Assembly (NCBI RefSeq): GCF_042652925.1
Contig: NZ_JBHSHC010000142.1
Coordinates: 59,118 to 123,117 of the forward strand
Origin: Effusibacillus consociatus
Lineage (GTDB): Bacteria; Bacillota; Bacilli; Tumebacillales; Effusibacillaceae
Direction: 5' to 3'
DNA: 64,000 nt
Under the pieces are notes generated by a model. That model was not told where the DNA came from and did not search any database. It saw only the letters and a program-made list of their open reading frames with translations. Made by a program: the position numbers and the translations under genes. Shown piece by piece: positions 17,561 through 26,423 of the stretch (position 1 is its first letter; every line of letters begins with the position of its first letter).

Positions 17561-18403
17561 TTGAAACCACAATCGATGCTTTTCACCATATATGGCGAAT
17601 ATGTTCGCCATCACGGGGGTGAAATCTGGGTAGGCAGCTTAACCCGTTTAATGGGCGAGTTCGGAATGTCTGAACAGGCTGTGCGTGTGGCAATTTCCCG
17701 TACTGTTAGCCAAGGATGGCTGAAAGCTCGCAAAATCGGCAACCGATCCTATTATTCCATGACTCCGCGAGGCAAGAAACGGCTTGACGAGGCTGGAGCC
17801 CGGATTTATAAACAAACGTCCGCAAAATGGGATGGCAAGTGGTGCATAACCACCTATAACATTCCGGAAAAGCAGCGAGCGATGCGGGATCAATTCAGGA
17901 AGGAACTGTCGTGGATGGGGTTTGGTATGCTGGCCAACAGTGTGTGGATCAGTCCGAATGATTTGGCTGATCGAGTAAAAGAAATCGCTGAATCCTACAA
18001 TATCACCGACTGCATCGAGATTTTCACGTCCGAGCATATAGGAATAAGCACGGATAAGCAGTTGGTGGAGAAGTGCTGGAATCTCGACGAGATTAATAAA
18101 GCCTACCAAGAATTCATCGACCAGTACCGGCCGCAATATGAAAAACTGCGGGAGCAGGTGGAGAAGAAACAGGAGATTTCGGACGGCGAATGTTTCGTCG
18201 AGAAGACCAAGTTGGTTCACGAGTACCGCAAGTTTCTGTTTATTGATCCGAGCCTTCCGGAAGAGCTGTTGCCCAATTTTTGGGTAGGACGGGATGCGGA
18301 TGATTTATTCCGTAACTACTACGCGTTACTGGATCCCGGTGCTGTCCGTTTCTTTCTCAGTGTATTTGAAAGCGCACCTGATAAAGATTTAGCTCTTTCT
18401 TAA
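17561..18403 (+). CDS. paaX: PaaX-family transcriptional repressor
   Basis: A 280-residue PaaX-family regulator. The N-terminal winged-helix region is visible (SMLFTIYGEYVRHHGGEIWV, then FGMSEQAVRVAISRTVSQGW), followed by the PaaX central and C-terminal domains (MLANSVWISPNDL; LLPNFWVGRDADDLFRNYY). PaaX represses phenylacetate genes and releases DNA on binding phenylacetyl-CoA. It starts at TTG 17561 and has its own promoter. Likely targets are the ATAAYGTTAT boxes at 9538 and 24163. No copy of that box was found at its own promoter, so autoregulation is not evident. Confidence 0.93.
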   Translation: MKPQSMLFTIYGEYVRHHGGEIWVGSLTRLMGEFGMSEQAVRVAISRTVSQGWLKARKIGNRSYYSMTPRGKKRLDEAGARIYKQTSAKWDGKWCITTYNIPEKQRAMRDQFRKELSWMGFGMLANSVWISPNDLADRVKEIAESYNITDCIEIFTSEHIGISTDKQLVEKCWNLDEINKAYQEFIDQYRPQYEKLREQVEKKQEISDGECFVEKTKLVHEYRKFLFIDPSLPEELLPNFWVGRDADDLFRNYYALLDPGAVRFFLSVFESAPDKDLALS

Positions 18404-18412
18404 GCACAGCAT

Positions 18413-18460
18413 AGGAGGTCGATCCCAAGCGATTCCCTAACGGCCTCCTTCTCATTTTTC
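18413..18460 (+). terminator. Possible terminator between paaX and livH
   Basis: AGGAGG (18413-18418) pairs with CCTCCT (18444-18449) across a 25-base loop, followed by a T-rich run. A weak candidate. Confidence 0.35.
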
Positions 18461-18498
18461 AAAAATAGAACATCGAAGAGGAACAGGAGGGGGTTTTT

Positions 18499-19377
18499 GT
18501 GACTGAATTTTTGCAATATATAGCCAACGGTCTGGTTATCGGGGGAGTCTATGCAATTGTCGCTGTTGGATTTGTCATGATTTACAACGTCAGCAAAGTG
18601 ATCAATCTGGCTCAAGGCGAGTTCCTGATGCTGGGCAGCATGCTGACTGTTTCGTTGATCAGCATGGATATTCCTTACGCAGCGGCAATCGTGCTGGCGA
18701 TTCTGCTCGTCACGGGGATCGGAGTCCTGATGCAGAAATACATTATCGGATTGGCCAAAAAAGCGACGCCGTTAAGTCTGATCATCTTGACGATTGGTGT
18801 ATCCATTTTGATTCGCGGGATCGCAAGTCAGATCTGGGGAAAAGACTCTTATACTCTTAAGCCGTTGACCGGCAATGATCCGATATCGGCGGCCGGAGTC
18901 AGTGTTGCAAAGCAAAGTGTTTGGGTTGTGGCGGCCGTACTGATTATCTTGATCGCACTGTGGTACCTCATGGAAAAAACCGTAACCGGGAAAAAGATTA
19001 AAGCTTGCTCAGTCAACACACTGGCCGCCAGGTTAATGGGTGTAAGTCCGTCGAAGATGGCCATGTTAGCATTTGGAATCAGTGCAGCTGCAGGCGCCAT
19101 AGCAGGGATTGTGATCGCTCCCTTAAATGTGACTTCCTATGATGTCGGTACCCTGCTTGGAATTAAAGGTTTCTCCGCGGCGATTTTGGGCGGATTGGGA
19201 AGTCCGTTAGGAGCCACGGTTGCAGGGTTGCTGCTTGGTTTATTGGAATCTTTGGGTGCCGGTTTGATCAGTTCAGGTGTCAAAGATGCAATTGCATTCT
19301 TGGTTTTGATTGCGGTTCTGTTGATAAAGCCAACAGGACTGTTCGGAGAGCGAAGTGTCGGGAAAGGAGGCTTATAA
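18499..19377 (+). CDS. livH: Branched-chain-type ABC transporter permease LivH-like
   Basis: A 292-residue LivH-family permease with about eight hydrophobic segments and the family motifs LAQGEFLMLGSML near the N-terminus and IKGFSAAILGGLGSPLGA near the C-terminus. GTG 18499 follows GGAGGGGG. It begins a five-gene importer (LivH, M, G, F, K) immediately after paaX. Such HAAT-family importers carry amino acids but also aromatic acids; in this setting phenylacetate or a related compound is a plausible substrate, inferred from context only. Confidence 0.92.
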   Translation: MTEFLQYIANGLVIGGVYAIVAVGFVMIYNVSKVINLAQGEFLMLGSMLTVSLISMDIPYAAAIVLAILLVTGIGVLMQKYIIGLAKKATPLSLIILTIGVSILIRGIASQIWGKDSYTLKPLTGNDPISAAGVSVAKQSVWVVAAVLIILIALWYLMEKTVTGKKIKACSVNTLAARLMGVSPSKMAMLAFGISAAAGAIAGIVIAPLNVTSYDVGTLLGIKGFSAAILGGLGSPLGATVAGLLLGLLESLGAGLISSGVKDAIAFLVLIAVLLIKPTGLFGERSVGKGGL

Positions 19378-19378
19378 C

Positions 19379-20398
19379 ATGCTGCCAAAAGTCAAAACAT
19401 TGCGAAAAGGGGTTGTGGTCTACCTCTTGCTCGTCATTCTTTTCCCACTCTTGTTAGCAGATAGCTACTATCACTCAGTTGGTGTAATTGTCGGGTTGCA
19501 TGCGATTGTAGCCATAGGTTTGGGCCTCGTAATGGGGTTGGCTGGGCAGATCTCACTCGGTCAAGCGGGTTTCTGGGGAATCGGAGCTTATACATCGGCC
19601 GTATTGGCTGCAAAATACGGAGTGCCCCCTGTACTCGGAGTAATGATTGGTGCCATAGTTCCTGGGATCGTTGCTTTTATCGTGGCCCGTGCGATTGCCG
19701 GACTCCAGGGATATTATCTTGCAATGGCCACTCTGGCTTTCGGTTATATCGTACAGATTGGGATTGCCGAGTGGGAATCGGTTACAGGCGGTGCCAATGG
19801 GATGATCAGCATTCCGCCACTCGACATCTTCGGGATTGGTTCAAGTGAAGTCAGCATGTATTACCTGGTCTGGGGAGTCGTGACTCTGGTTCTGCTGTTT
19901 TCCCTAAACATTATGAACTCACGTGTGGGCCGTGCATACCGTGCGATACACAAGAGTGAGATTGCCGCTACCTCAATGGGAGTCGACGTTGCCCAATTCA
20001 AATTGAGCGCCTTTGTCGTAAGCGGAATGTTTGCCGGTTTATCCGGAGCTCTGTACGCCCATTACATGGGAATTCTTGATCCGCAGCCTTTTGGGCTGCA
20101 CGAATCGATCAAGTTTCTGACCATAGTTGTGGTGGGAGGGATGACGAGTATTTGGGGAGCGTTGATTGGTGCCGTGGTGATCAATGCAATAGGTGAGATT
20201 CTGATTGTACTGGGTGAGCATTTGCCATGGTTAAAAGGGGATATCGACACAATTGTGTTTGGCGCGATCCTCGTCGCGATCATCATGTTCATGCCGGAAG
20301 GTCTGGTGCCTCGTGTAAGATCTTGGTTGATGAAATCCAAAGGAGACACCCGGAGCGAAATTCGATCTGAAAAAGTGGAAATGGAGACGGTGTCATGA
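19379..20398 (+). CDS. livM: Branched-chain-type ABC transporter permease LivM-like
   Basis: A 339-residue LivM-family permease, the partner of LivH, with some nine to ten transmembrane segments and the motifs GLAGQISLGQAGFWGIGAY and FAGLSGALYAHYMG. ATG 19379 is eight bases after AAAGGAGG, so the in-frame GTG 19355 inside livH is unlikely as start. Its stop overlaps the ATG of livG (ATGATG at 20395), showing tight coupling. Family is certain, substrate inferred. Confidence 0.92.
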   Translation: MLPKVKTLRKGVVVYLLLVILFPLLLADSYYHSVGVIVGLHAIVAIGLGLVMGLAGQISLGQAGFWGIGAYTSAVLAAKYGVPPVLGVMIGAIVPGIVAFIVARAIAGLQGYYLAMATLAFGYIVQIGIAEWESVTGGANGMISIPPLDIFGIGSSEVSMYYLVWGVVTLVLLFSLNIMNSRVGRAYRAIHKSEIAATSMGVDVAQFKLSAFVVSGMFAGLSGALYAHYMGILDPQPFGLHESIKFLTIVVVGGMTSIWGALIGAVVINAIGEILIVLGEHLPWLKGDIDTIVFGAILVAIIMFMPEGLVPRVRSWLMKSKGDTRSEIRSEKVEMETVS

Positions 20399-21171
20399 TG
20401 GACAGATTGCTGCATGTCAATACAATTTCAAAGTCGTTTGGCGGAGTGCAAGCGGTCAATAACGTCGAGTTTCATGTGCATGCAGGGGAAATTGTCGCTT
20501 TGATCGGGCCGAATGGGGCCGGTAAGAGTACCGTGTTGAATATGGTATCCGGGGTATTCCCGCCTTCGAGCGGTGAAATCCGCTTCGACAATCGATTCAT
20601 GTCTACGGTTAGGGGACACCAGTATGCGGCGGCAGGAATCTCGCGGACATTTCAAAACCTGCAAGTTTTTGATGATATGACCGTTCTTGAAAATGTGATG
20701 GTGGGATTTCATTCGAGAACAAGGTCCGGTTTGTTCGGATGCGGTTTGGGAAGCGGGAGATCCCGGAGAGAAGAGAAATTCATGCGCGAGCAATCATATC
20801 GATTGTTGAAACAGGTTGGGATTGCTGAATTGGCTGAAAAAACAGCAGGCAATCTGCCTTACGGCAAACTGCGGTTATTGGAAATTGCGAGAGCGATGGC
20901 GGTGGAGCCGAAGTTATTGCTGCTTGATGAACCGGCAGCCGGACTGAACCATACCGAAACGGCCGAACTGAGCCTATTGTTTAAGCGGATTCAGGCAGCC
21001 GGTACCGCGATTCTGCTAGTCGAACATGATATGGATATGGTGATGAACGTTGCCGATCGGATTGTCGTCCTCGATCAAGGAGAAAAAATTGCGGAAGGCA
21101 TACCGGAGGAGATTCAGCAAAATCCGAAAGTGATTGCCGCTTATCTGGGTCAAGAAGAAGTAGCTGTATAG
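20395..21171 (+). CDS. livG: ABC transporter ATPase LivG-like
   Basis: A 258-residue ATPase of the LivG family: Walker A GPNGAGKST, signature NLPYGKLRLLEIARAM (LivG proteins use LPYG in place of LSGG), Walker B KLLLLDEPAAGLN and the H-loop VEHDMDMV. The start overlaps the livM stop by four bases. It energises the HAAT-type importer of the phenylacetate cluster together with livF. Confidence 0.94.
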   Translation: MMDRLLHVNTISKSFGGVQAVNNVEFHVHAGEIVALIGPNGAGKSTVLNMVSGVFPPSSGEIRFDNRFMSTVRGHQYAAAGISRTFQNLQVFDDMTVLENVMVGFHSRTRSGLFGCGLGSGRSRREEKFMREQSYRLLKQVGIAELAEKTAGNLPYGKLRLLEIARAMAVEPKLLLLDEPAAGLNHTETAELSLLFKRIQAAGTAILLVEHDMDMVMNVADRIVVLDQGEKIAEGIPEEIQQNPKVIAAYLGQEEVAV

Positions 21172-21187
21172 TTTAGGGGGTGAGCCG

Positions 21188-21925
21188 ATGGGCAAGACAA
21201 TCTTGAAAGTTCAGGATCTAACTGCTCGCTATGGACCGATTCAGGTGCTCCATGGTATAAACCTGCAAGTATCGGAAGGCGAGATTGTTTCCCTCCTGGG
21301 TGCCAACGGGGCCGGCAAAACCACACTGCTCAACTGCATCTGCGGTCTGCACAGTGCAAAAGAGGGTACAGTGGAATTTGACGGCCAAGAGATAACCCGC
21401 ATACCAGCGGAAAAAGTGGTGCGGCAAGGAATGGCCCACGTACCGGAGCGAAGGCAGATTTTCTCCACACTTTCAGTGGAAGACAATCTCTGGCTGGGTG
21501 CATCCCATCGGATGCGGGAGGCCGGCAAACAGGTGATTTTACAGGAGATTGATCAAATTTATCAACGTTTTCCGATTTTACGTGAACGGAAACGGCAAAT
21601 GGGCGGCACGCTGTCAGGAGGGCAGCAGCAGATGTTGGCGATCGGGCGTGCTTTGTTGTCAAAACCGAAACTTCTCTTGTTAGATGAACCTTCGCTTGGA
21701 TTGGCGCCGTTAATCGCGAAGGAAATCCTGCAGATTGTTCAGGAGATCCGGGACCAATGGGGGACTACTGTCCTGCTCGTTGAACAGAATGCGATTGGGG
21801 CTTTGGCGGTTTCGGATAGAGCCTATGTGTTACAAACGGGAACCGTTATGTTGGAGGGAACCGCAAAGGAAATTGTCAGTGATTCACGGGTTCAATCCGC
21901 TTATTTAGGGAAGGCCCATGCATAA
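21188..21925 (+). CDS. livF: ABC transporter ATPase LivF-like
   Basis: A 245-residue ATPase of the LivF family: Walker A GANGAGKTT, VPERRQIFSTLSVEDNL, signature GGTLSGGQQQMLAIGRAL, Walker B LLLLDEPSLGLAP. A GGGGGTGA ribosome site precedes ATG 21188. With LivG it forms the heterodimeric motor of the importer. It ends just before the substrate-binding protein. Confidence 0.94.
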   Translation: MGKTILKVQDLTARYGPIQVLHGINLQVSEGEIVSLLGANGAGKTTLLNCICGLHSAKEGTVEFDGQEITRIPAEKVVRQGMAHVPERRQIFSTLSVEDNLWLGASHRMREAGKQVILQEIDQIYQRFPILRERKRQMGGTLSGGQQQMLAIGRALLSKPKLLLLDEPSLGLAPLIAKEILQIVQEIRDQWGTTVLLVEQNAIGALAVSDRAYVLQTGTVMLEGTAKEIVSDSRVQSAYLGKAHA

Positions 21926-21947
21926 CAAATCCAAGGGGGTTTTACCA

Positions 21948-23120
21948 ATGAAAAAACAGACAAGAAACTGGTTTACCGGCTTGATCGCATCATCGCTCCT
22001 GATCCTCACCGCGTGTGGAGGCGGTGGAGGGCAACCGGCGGCTAAACAAACCAAGGATCCGATTAAAGTAGGGGCCGTTTTTTCACTTACGGGTCCTAAC
22101 AGCCCGCTTGGTGTTCCGGAAAAACAAGCTGTGGAAATGATGCTCAAGAAAATCAACGACGGTGGAGGCGTGAACGGCCGTCCGTTGGAAATTGTGTTTG
22201 AAGATGACAAGTCGGACAACACAGAAGCTGTCAAAGCTGTCAAAAAGCTTATTTCAAAAGATAAAGTGATTGCGGTATTGGGTTCCTCCGGCAGCGGTCC
22301 ATCGTTAGGTATGGCCGAAGTCGCTTCCAGCGAAAAGATTACTATGATCTCAATGGCAGCCGCCAATCAGATTACAGATCCGGTTCGGGCGGGAATTTAC
22401 AAGACTCCGCATACGGATATTCATGGCACAAAACGGATTTATAACTATCTTAAAGAGAAAGGAATCACGAAGATCGGAATTCTGTATGACAGCAATCCGT
22501 ATGGCAGCGGCTGGGCAGAACAATTAAAGAAATTTGCCCCTGAGTACGGTATCACTATCGTTGCTGATGAAAAGTATGGAACGAAAGATACTTCGATGAG
22601 TACTCAGTTAACAAAAATCAAATCTACTGATGCCAAAGCAATTATTGTTGCGGGTACCAATCCTGGCCCGTCCACAATCGTGAAGGAAGCCAAACAGTTG
22701 GGGATCAGCATTCCGATTATTAGTAGCCATGGCAGTGCAAACAGCAAGTTCCTCGAGTTGGCGGGGGATTCGGCGAATGGCGTGTTGCTGGTTGCCGGCA
22801 AGTTACTGGTTCCTGAACTTGTAGAGGCGAATGACCCACAGGCTCCGGTCATCAAAGAGTTTGTGAAATCGTATAGTGCAGCCTACAACAATGCTCCAGA
22901 CGGATTTGCAGGGTATGCGTATGACGGCTTGAACCTGTTGGTGGAAGGGTTGAAGTTGTCTGGCGGAGATCCTGCCAAATTGGGGCAGGCACTCGAAAAT
23001 GTAAAATATGTCGGGGTCACTGGTGAGTTTAAGTTCAGTTCATCAGATCATAATGGTCTGACCGAGGACAGTATGATCATGGTGGAAGTGAGAAACGGAA
23101 AGTTCCAGATAGTGAAATAA
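21948..23120 (+). CDS. ABC transporter substrate-binding lipoprotein, LivK/amide-urea type
   Basis: A 390-residue periplasmic-binding-protein-fold lipoprotein: signal peptide with lipobox LTAC followed by GGGGGQ, then a Peripla_BP_6 domain (IKVGAVFSLTGPNSPLG, AVLGSSGSGPS, GILYDSNPYGSGW). ATG 21948 lies behind AAGGGGG; the earlier in-frame ATG 21918 is inside livF. It is the receptor of the livHMGF importer and ends before a strong terminator. The ligand is unknown; aromatic carboxylates fit the cluster. Confidence 0.92.
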   Translation: MKKQTRNWFTGLIASSLLILTACGGGGGQPAAKQTKDPIKVGAVFSLTGPNSPLGVPEKQAVEMMLKKINDGGGVNGRPLEIVFEDDKSDNTEAVKAVKKLISKDKVIAVLGSSGSGPSLGMAEVASSEKITMISMAAANQITDPVRAGIYKTPHTDIHGTKRIYNYLKEKGITKIGILYDSNPYGSGWAEQLKKFAPEYGITIVADEKYGTKDTSMSTQLTKIKSTDAKAIIVAGTNPGPSTIVKEAKQLGISIPIISSHGSANSKFLELAGDSANGVLLVAGKLLVPELVEANDPQAPVIKEFVKSYSAAYNNAPDGFAGYAYDGLNLLVEGLKLSGGDPAKLGQALENVKYVGVTGEFKFSSSDHNGLTEDSMIMVEVRNGKFQIVK

Positions 23121-23150
23121 AGAGATTTAACATAAGAAGAATTGGGCTGA

Positions 23151-23176
23151 GGGGGCAATAGCCCCCCTGTTTTGTT
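23151..23176 (+). terminator. Terminator of the paa-1/liv operon
   Basis: GGGGGC-AATA-GCCCCC hairpin followed by TGTTTTGTT. Confidence 0.8.
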
Positions 23177-23201
23177 ATTGAGGCACGACATATCTTGGAT
23201 C

Positions 23202-23233
23202 CTCGCCCAAGCGATTGTCACTTCGTGGGCGAG
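23202..23233 (+). repeat. Inverted repeat in the leader of the soluble chemoreceptor gene
   Basis: CTCGCCCA (23202-23209) and TGGGCGAG (23226-23233), a perfect 8-bp stem with a 16-base loop, located 38 bases before the next start codon. No T-run follows, so it is an RNA structure or an operator rather than a terminator. Confidence 0.55.
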
Positions 23234-23270
23234 ATTGTCCCTGGGCGGGCTATGAAAGGAGAAGCGGAAA

Positions 23271-24098
23271 ATGTCGGAGATTATTAAGAGCTTATTAATG
23301 GTGGCACCGATTTTGAGCAAGGGACTTATAAACGATTGCATGATCGGGATAACCAATACGGAAAAATTCTTGGCCTATTACCCGGCAAAAACGTTAGATC
23401 TAAAAATTAAAGCGGATGATCCCTTGCGTCCCGGAAGCATTAACTATACGGCAGTAAACGAGAGAAGGCAAGTAATCCGTTCGGTAGCGAGGGAAGTATA
23501 CGGTATTCCTTATATAGCTTCTGGCTATCCCATTATTGAAAATGGCCAGGTGGTAGGGTGTTTGTCAGTCGGTATGTCAACGGATCGTGAGGATCGGATA
23601 CAACGTATGGCGGATGAACTGGCGGAGGCTGTCGGAAATATCGTGGATAGCGCGGGGATGCTGGCAAAGAACTCGGCAGAATTGGCTGAAGCCAGTCAAG
23701 AAGTAAACGCGTCCGCCAATTTGGTCCAAGAAAAAATAGAAGAAACCTCAAAAATTAGCGAGCTGATTAAAAATATTTCAAGCCAGATTAATATTCTTGG
23801 CATAAATGCAGCGATTGAAGCCGCCCGTGCAGGGGTGCATGGCCGGGGTTTTTCAATAGTTGCGGAAGAAATTCGTCGCCTGTCCGATACTACCGCTGAA
23901 TCGACCAAGAATATCGCCCGTCAACTCCATGAAATGAATCAGGAGATTGCCGTAGTCGGTAAGGAGATAGAAAAAACGATGAATTATACGGTTGAACAAT
24001 CAACTGGATTACAGGAACTTTCTTCTGTGATTCAAGTACTGAAGAACATGGTGTTGGAATTGAGTGAGATTGCAAGAATGAACATCCGCCACGAATAG
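23271..24098 (+). CDS. Soluble methyl-accepting chemotaxis-like receptor (YfmS-like)
   Basis: A 275-residue protein without signal peptide or transmembrane segment. Residues 1-110 form a small sensor domain (GITNTEKFLAYYPAK; YGIPYIASGYPIIENGQVVG) and the rest is a short MCP signalling hairpin with the tip INILGINAAIEAARAGVHGRG and IVAEEIRRLSDTTAESTK. This resembles the cytoplasmic receptor YfmS of Bacillus subtilis in size and layout. It lies between the two phenylacetate units and could sense an intracellular metabolite of that pathway; this is inference. GGAGAAG is the ribosome site. Confidence 0.85.
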   Translation: MSEIIKSLLMVAPILSKGLINDCMIGITNTEKFLAYYPAKTLDLKIKADDPLRPGSINYTAVNERRQVIRSVAREVYGIPYIASGYPIIENGQVVGCLSVGMSTDREDRIQRMADELAEAVGNIVDSAGMLAKNSAELAEASQEVNASANLVQEKIEETSKISELIKNISSQINILGINAAIEAARAGVHGRGFSIVAEEIRRLSDTTAESTKNIARQLHEMNQEIAVVGKEIEKTMNYTVEQSTGLQELSSVIQVLKNMVLELSEIARMNIRHE

Positions 24099-24162
24099 TG
24101 ATACCTGCATCAGATTGTACTTTCTTATTACGAAAAAATTTAAAAATCGTATTGAACGTAAT

Positions 24163-24199
24163 ATAACATTATGATAATATATCGTTAGATAAACGTTAT
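24163..24199 (+). promoter_or_regulatory. ATAAYGTTAT-type operator boxes, copy 2, before paaA
   Basis: ATAACATTAT (24163-24172, exact reverse complement of the box at 9554) and TAAACGTTAT (24190-24199, one mismatch to the box at 9538). They lie just before the paaA ribosome site, in an AT-rich promoter region. Confidence 0.6.
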
Positions 24200-24219
24200 A
24201 TAGAAAGGTAGTGATAGGA

Positions 24220-25215
24220 ATGTATATCTTTGAGGATCGGATGTTTATGGCAAACCAAGTAACATTAAATAAACAAACAGAGAGCGAAAAGCTTCAGGAG
24301 TTCTTGGATCGTATTGATCGGGGCGACAAAATAGAAGCGGATGACTGGATGCCGGATGATTATCGTCAACAATTAATCAAATTGATTGCGATGCACGGGA
24401 TGAGCGAAATCATGGGGGCTTTGCCGGAAAAGGAATGGGTACCTAAAGCACCCACTTTACGGCGCAAATTAGCGATTATGGCCAAAGTTCAGGACGAGAT
24501 GGGGCATGGTCAATTATTATTGCGTGTGGCAGAGGATTTACTTGCTCCACTCGGCAAAACCCGTGAAGACTTAATCGATGACTTATTCACTGGAAAATTG
24601 AAATTTCATAATGTGTTCCATATGGCTGCACCTACGTGGGCAGATGCCGGAGTGATCGGTTGGTTGGTGGATGGCGCAGCCATCATTACCCAAACGATGT
24701 CACTGGATACATCTTATGCCCCCTATTCCCGTGCATTACACCGGATCTGTGCAGAAGAGAAATTTCATGCCCAACATGGTGAAAGTATCGTTTTAACTCT
24801 CGCAGAAGGTACAGCGATGCAGCGTCAAATGCTGCAAGAGGCTGTAAATCGTTGGTGGCCTGCACTGCTCATGTTCTTTGGTCCGCCTGAAAACGGACAA
24901 ATCTCAAGTAATCAAGAATTGAACATAAGATATAAAATTCGTTCCCAGACCAATGAAGAATTAAGACAAGAGTTTTTTAACAAATATGTTCCGCGAATTT
25001 TCCATCTTGGATTGACACTGCCTGATGAAACAATTCATTACAACAAAGAAGAGGGACAATGGTATTATCAGCAACCGGATTGGAATGAATTCAAACAAAT
25101 CGTACAGGGGAACGGACCACGTTCAGCGCAACGATTGCAATTAAGAAAAATCTCTTATGAAGAGGCACAATGGGTACGTGATGCCTTACTGGCCAATCAA
25201 CGAAACGCAGTTTAA
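24220..25215 (+). CDS. paaA: Phenylacetyl-CoA epoxidase subunit PaaA (di-iron oxygenase)
   Basis: A 331-residue catalytic subunit of the ring 1,2-epoxidase. The di-iron ligands are visible in KVQDEMGHGQLL (E..H) and CAEEKFHAQHGES (EExxH), typical of bacterial multicomponent monooxygenases. ATG 24220 follows AAAGG and TAGGA; GTG 24211 abuts the ribosome site, and ATG 24250 is a further alternative. First gene of the second paa unit, with paaB 12 bases downstream. Confidence 0.96.
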   Translation: MYIFEDRMFMANQVTLNKQTESEKLQEFLDRIDRGDKIEADDWMPDDYRQQLIKLIAMHGMSEIMGALPEKEWVPKAPTLRRKLAIMAKVQDEMGHGQLLLRVAEDLLAPLGKTREDLIDDLFTGKLKFHNVFHMAAPTWADAGVIGWLVDGAAIITQTMSLDTSYAPYSRALHRICAEEKFHAQHGESIVLTLAEGTAMQRQMLQEAVNRWWPALLMFFGPPENGQISSNQELNIRYKIRSQTNEELRQEFFNKYVPRIFHLGLTLPDETIHYNKEEGQWYYQQPDWNEFKQIVQGNGPRSAQRLQLRKISYEEAQWVRDALLANQRNAV

Positions 25216-25227
25216 GGGGGGAAGAGA

Positions 25228-25563
25228 ATGAACAGTCAAGGCAAAGACAACAAAACTTTCGCTGTGTTTGAGGTGTTTAGTCGAAAAACTCCTACATCAA
25301 ATTTTGTGCACCAGTTTAGCTTGTTGGCACCAAATCATGAGGTAGCTATGTCGATGGCACGGGAAAATTTTCTCCGCCGTGAATCTTGTGTCAACTTGTG
25401 GGTTGTGAAACGAGATGACATTTATGCGCTACCTCCTGAAGAACGCCAGTATTTAGAGAAACTGGACAACAAAAGTTATCGTGAAACAAAAGGATATGGT
25501 GATTTGCAATCGAAATGGCGTTACCACAAAGAACAATATGAGAAAAACGCTTCAATGAAGTAA
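25228..25563 (+). CDS. paaB: Phenylacetyl-CoA epoxidase subunit PaaB
   Basis: A 111-residue PaaB family protein (FAVFEVFSRKTPTSNFVHQF, then HEVAMSMARENFLRRESCVN), the small subunit that organises the PaaABC epoxidase. It is slightly longer than the usual 95 or so residues because of a C-terminal charged tail. A GGGGGGAAGAG ribosome site precedes the ATG and paaC starts 12 bases downstream. Confidence 0.95.
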   Translation: MNSQGKDNKTFAVFEVFSRKTPTSNFVHQFSLLAPNHEVAMSMARENFLRRESCVNLWVVKRDDIYALPPEERQYLEKLDNKSYRETKGYGDLQSKWRYHKEQYEKNASMK

Positions 25564-25575
25564 AAGGAGGGATAA

Positions 25576-26409
25576 ATGGTGAGCAGTCTCCGCATAGAAT
25601 CTGCTGAACAAGCCATGCAGAATCCGGAATATTTAACAGCATTAAAGGAATTGCTTTTTCAAGTGGCAGATGATGATTTCATTCTAGCTCATCGTGGTTC
25701 GGAATGGCTGGGACTTGCACCTCATATTGAAGAAGACGTGGCTTTCTCGTCCATGTCGCAGGATATGATGGGGCATGCGGTGATGTTTTATGAAATGTTG
25801 GAAGCACTGGGAGCAGGAAAGGCTGATGACCTGGCGCAACTTAGGAAACCGGAAGATTTTCGGAATGCTGTACTGGTGGAGCGTATGAACGGAACAGGCG
25901 ATTACATTGAAGAGCCACATTATGATTGGGCTTACGCCATTGCACGTTGTTACTTCTATGGATTGTTTAAGGAGGTACGTTCAGAATCTTTAGCTAATTC
26001 TTCCTATCTTCCTTTGGCTCAGGTATCCAGAAAAACGATGACGGAGCATCGTTATCATATGATTCATTGGCAAGTGTGGATGAGCCAGTTAGCCAACAGT
26101 ACGGAGGAAGCCCGTAACCGCCTTGCCAATGCATTGGGGAAGGTATGGGATGATATTGGCGGATTGTTTATCCTTGGTCCTTTGGCAGCTTCCATTGTGA
26201 AGCACGGTCTGATTGAAGGGGAAGAACTGTTAACACAACGGTGGCTTGAGAAGGCGAAAAAGGCTTTTGATACGTTCGGATTAACCTGGATCGGCAAGCC
26301 GAAAACTCCGGAATTGAATGGTCGTGCGGGTCAGCATACACAAGAACTTGCTGATGCCATCGATACTCTGTCTGAGGTTTACAGGCTGGATCCTGCTGCG
26401 AACTGGTAA
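25576..26409 (+). CDS. paaC: Phenylacetyl-CoA epoxidase subunit PaaC
   Basis: A 277-residue ferritin-like partner of PaaA. It has the fold (HRGSEWLGLAPHIEEDVAF; SQDMMGHAVMFYEMLE) but is the structural, non-catalytic subunit in characterised epoxidases. AAAGGAGGG precedes ATG 25576. It ends 14 bases before paaD. Confidence 0.95.
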   Translation: MVSSLRIESAEQAMQNPEYLTALKELLFQVADDDFILAHRGSEWLGLAPHIEEDVAFSSMSQDMMGHAVMFYEMLEALGAGKADDLAQLRKPEDFRNAVLVERMNGTGDYIEEPHYDWAYAIARCYFYGLFKEVRSESLANSSYLPLAQVSRKTMTEHRYHMIHWQVWMSQLANSTEEARNRLANALGKVWDDIGGLFILGPLAASIVKHGLIEGEELLTQRWLEKAKKAFDTFGLTWIGKPKTPELNGRAGQHTQELADAIDTLSEVYRLDPAANW

Positions 26410-26423
26410 AGGAGTGGATCTGA

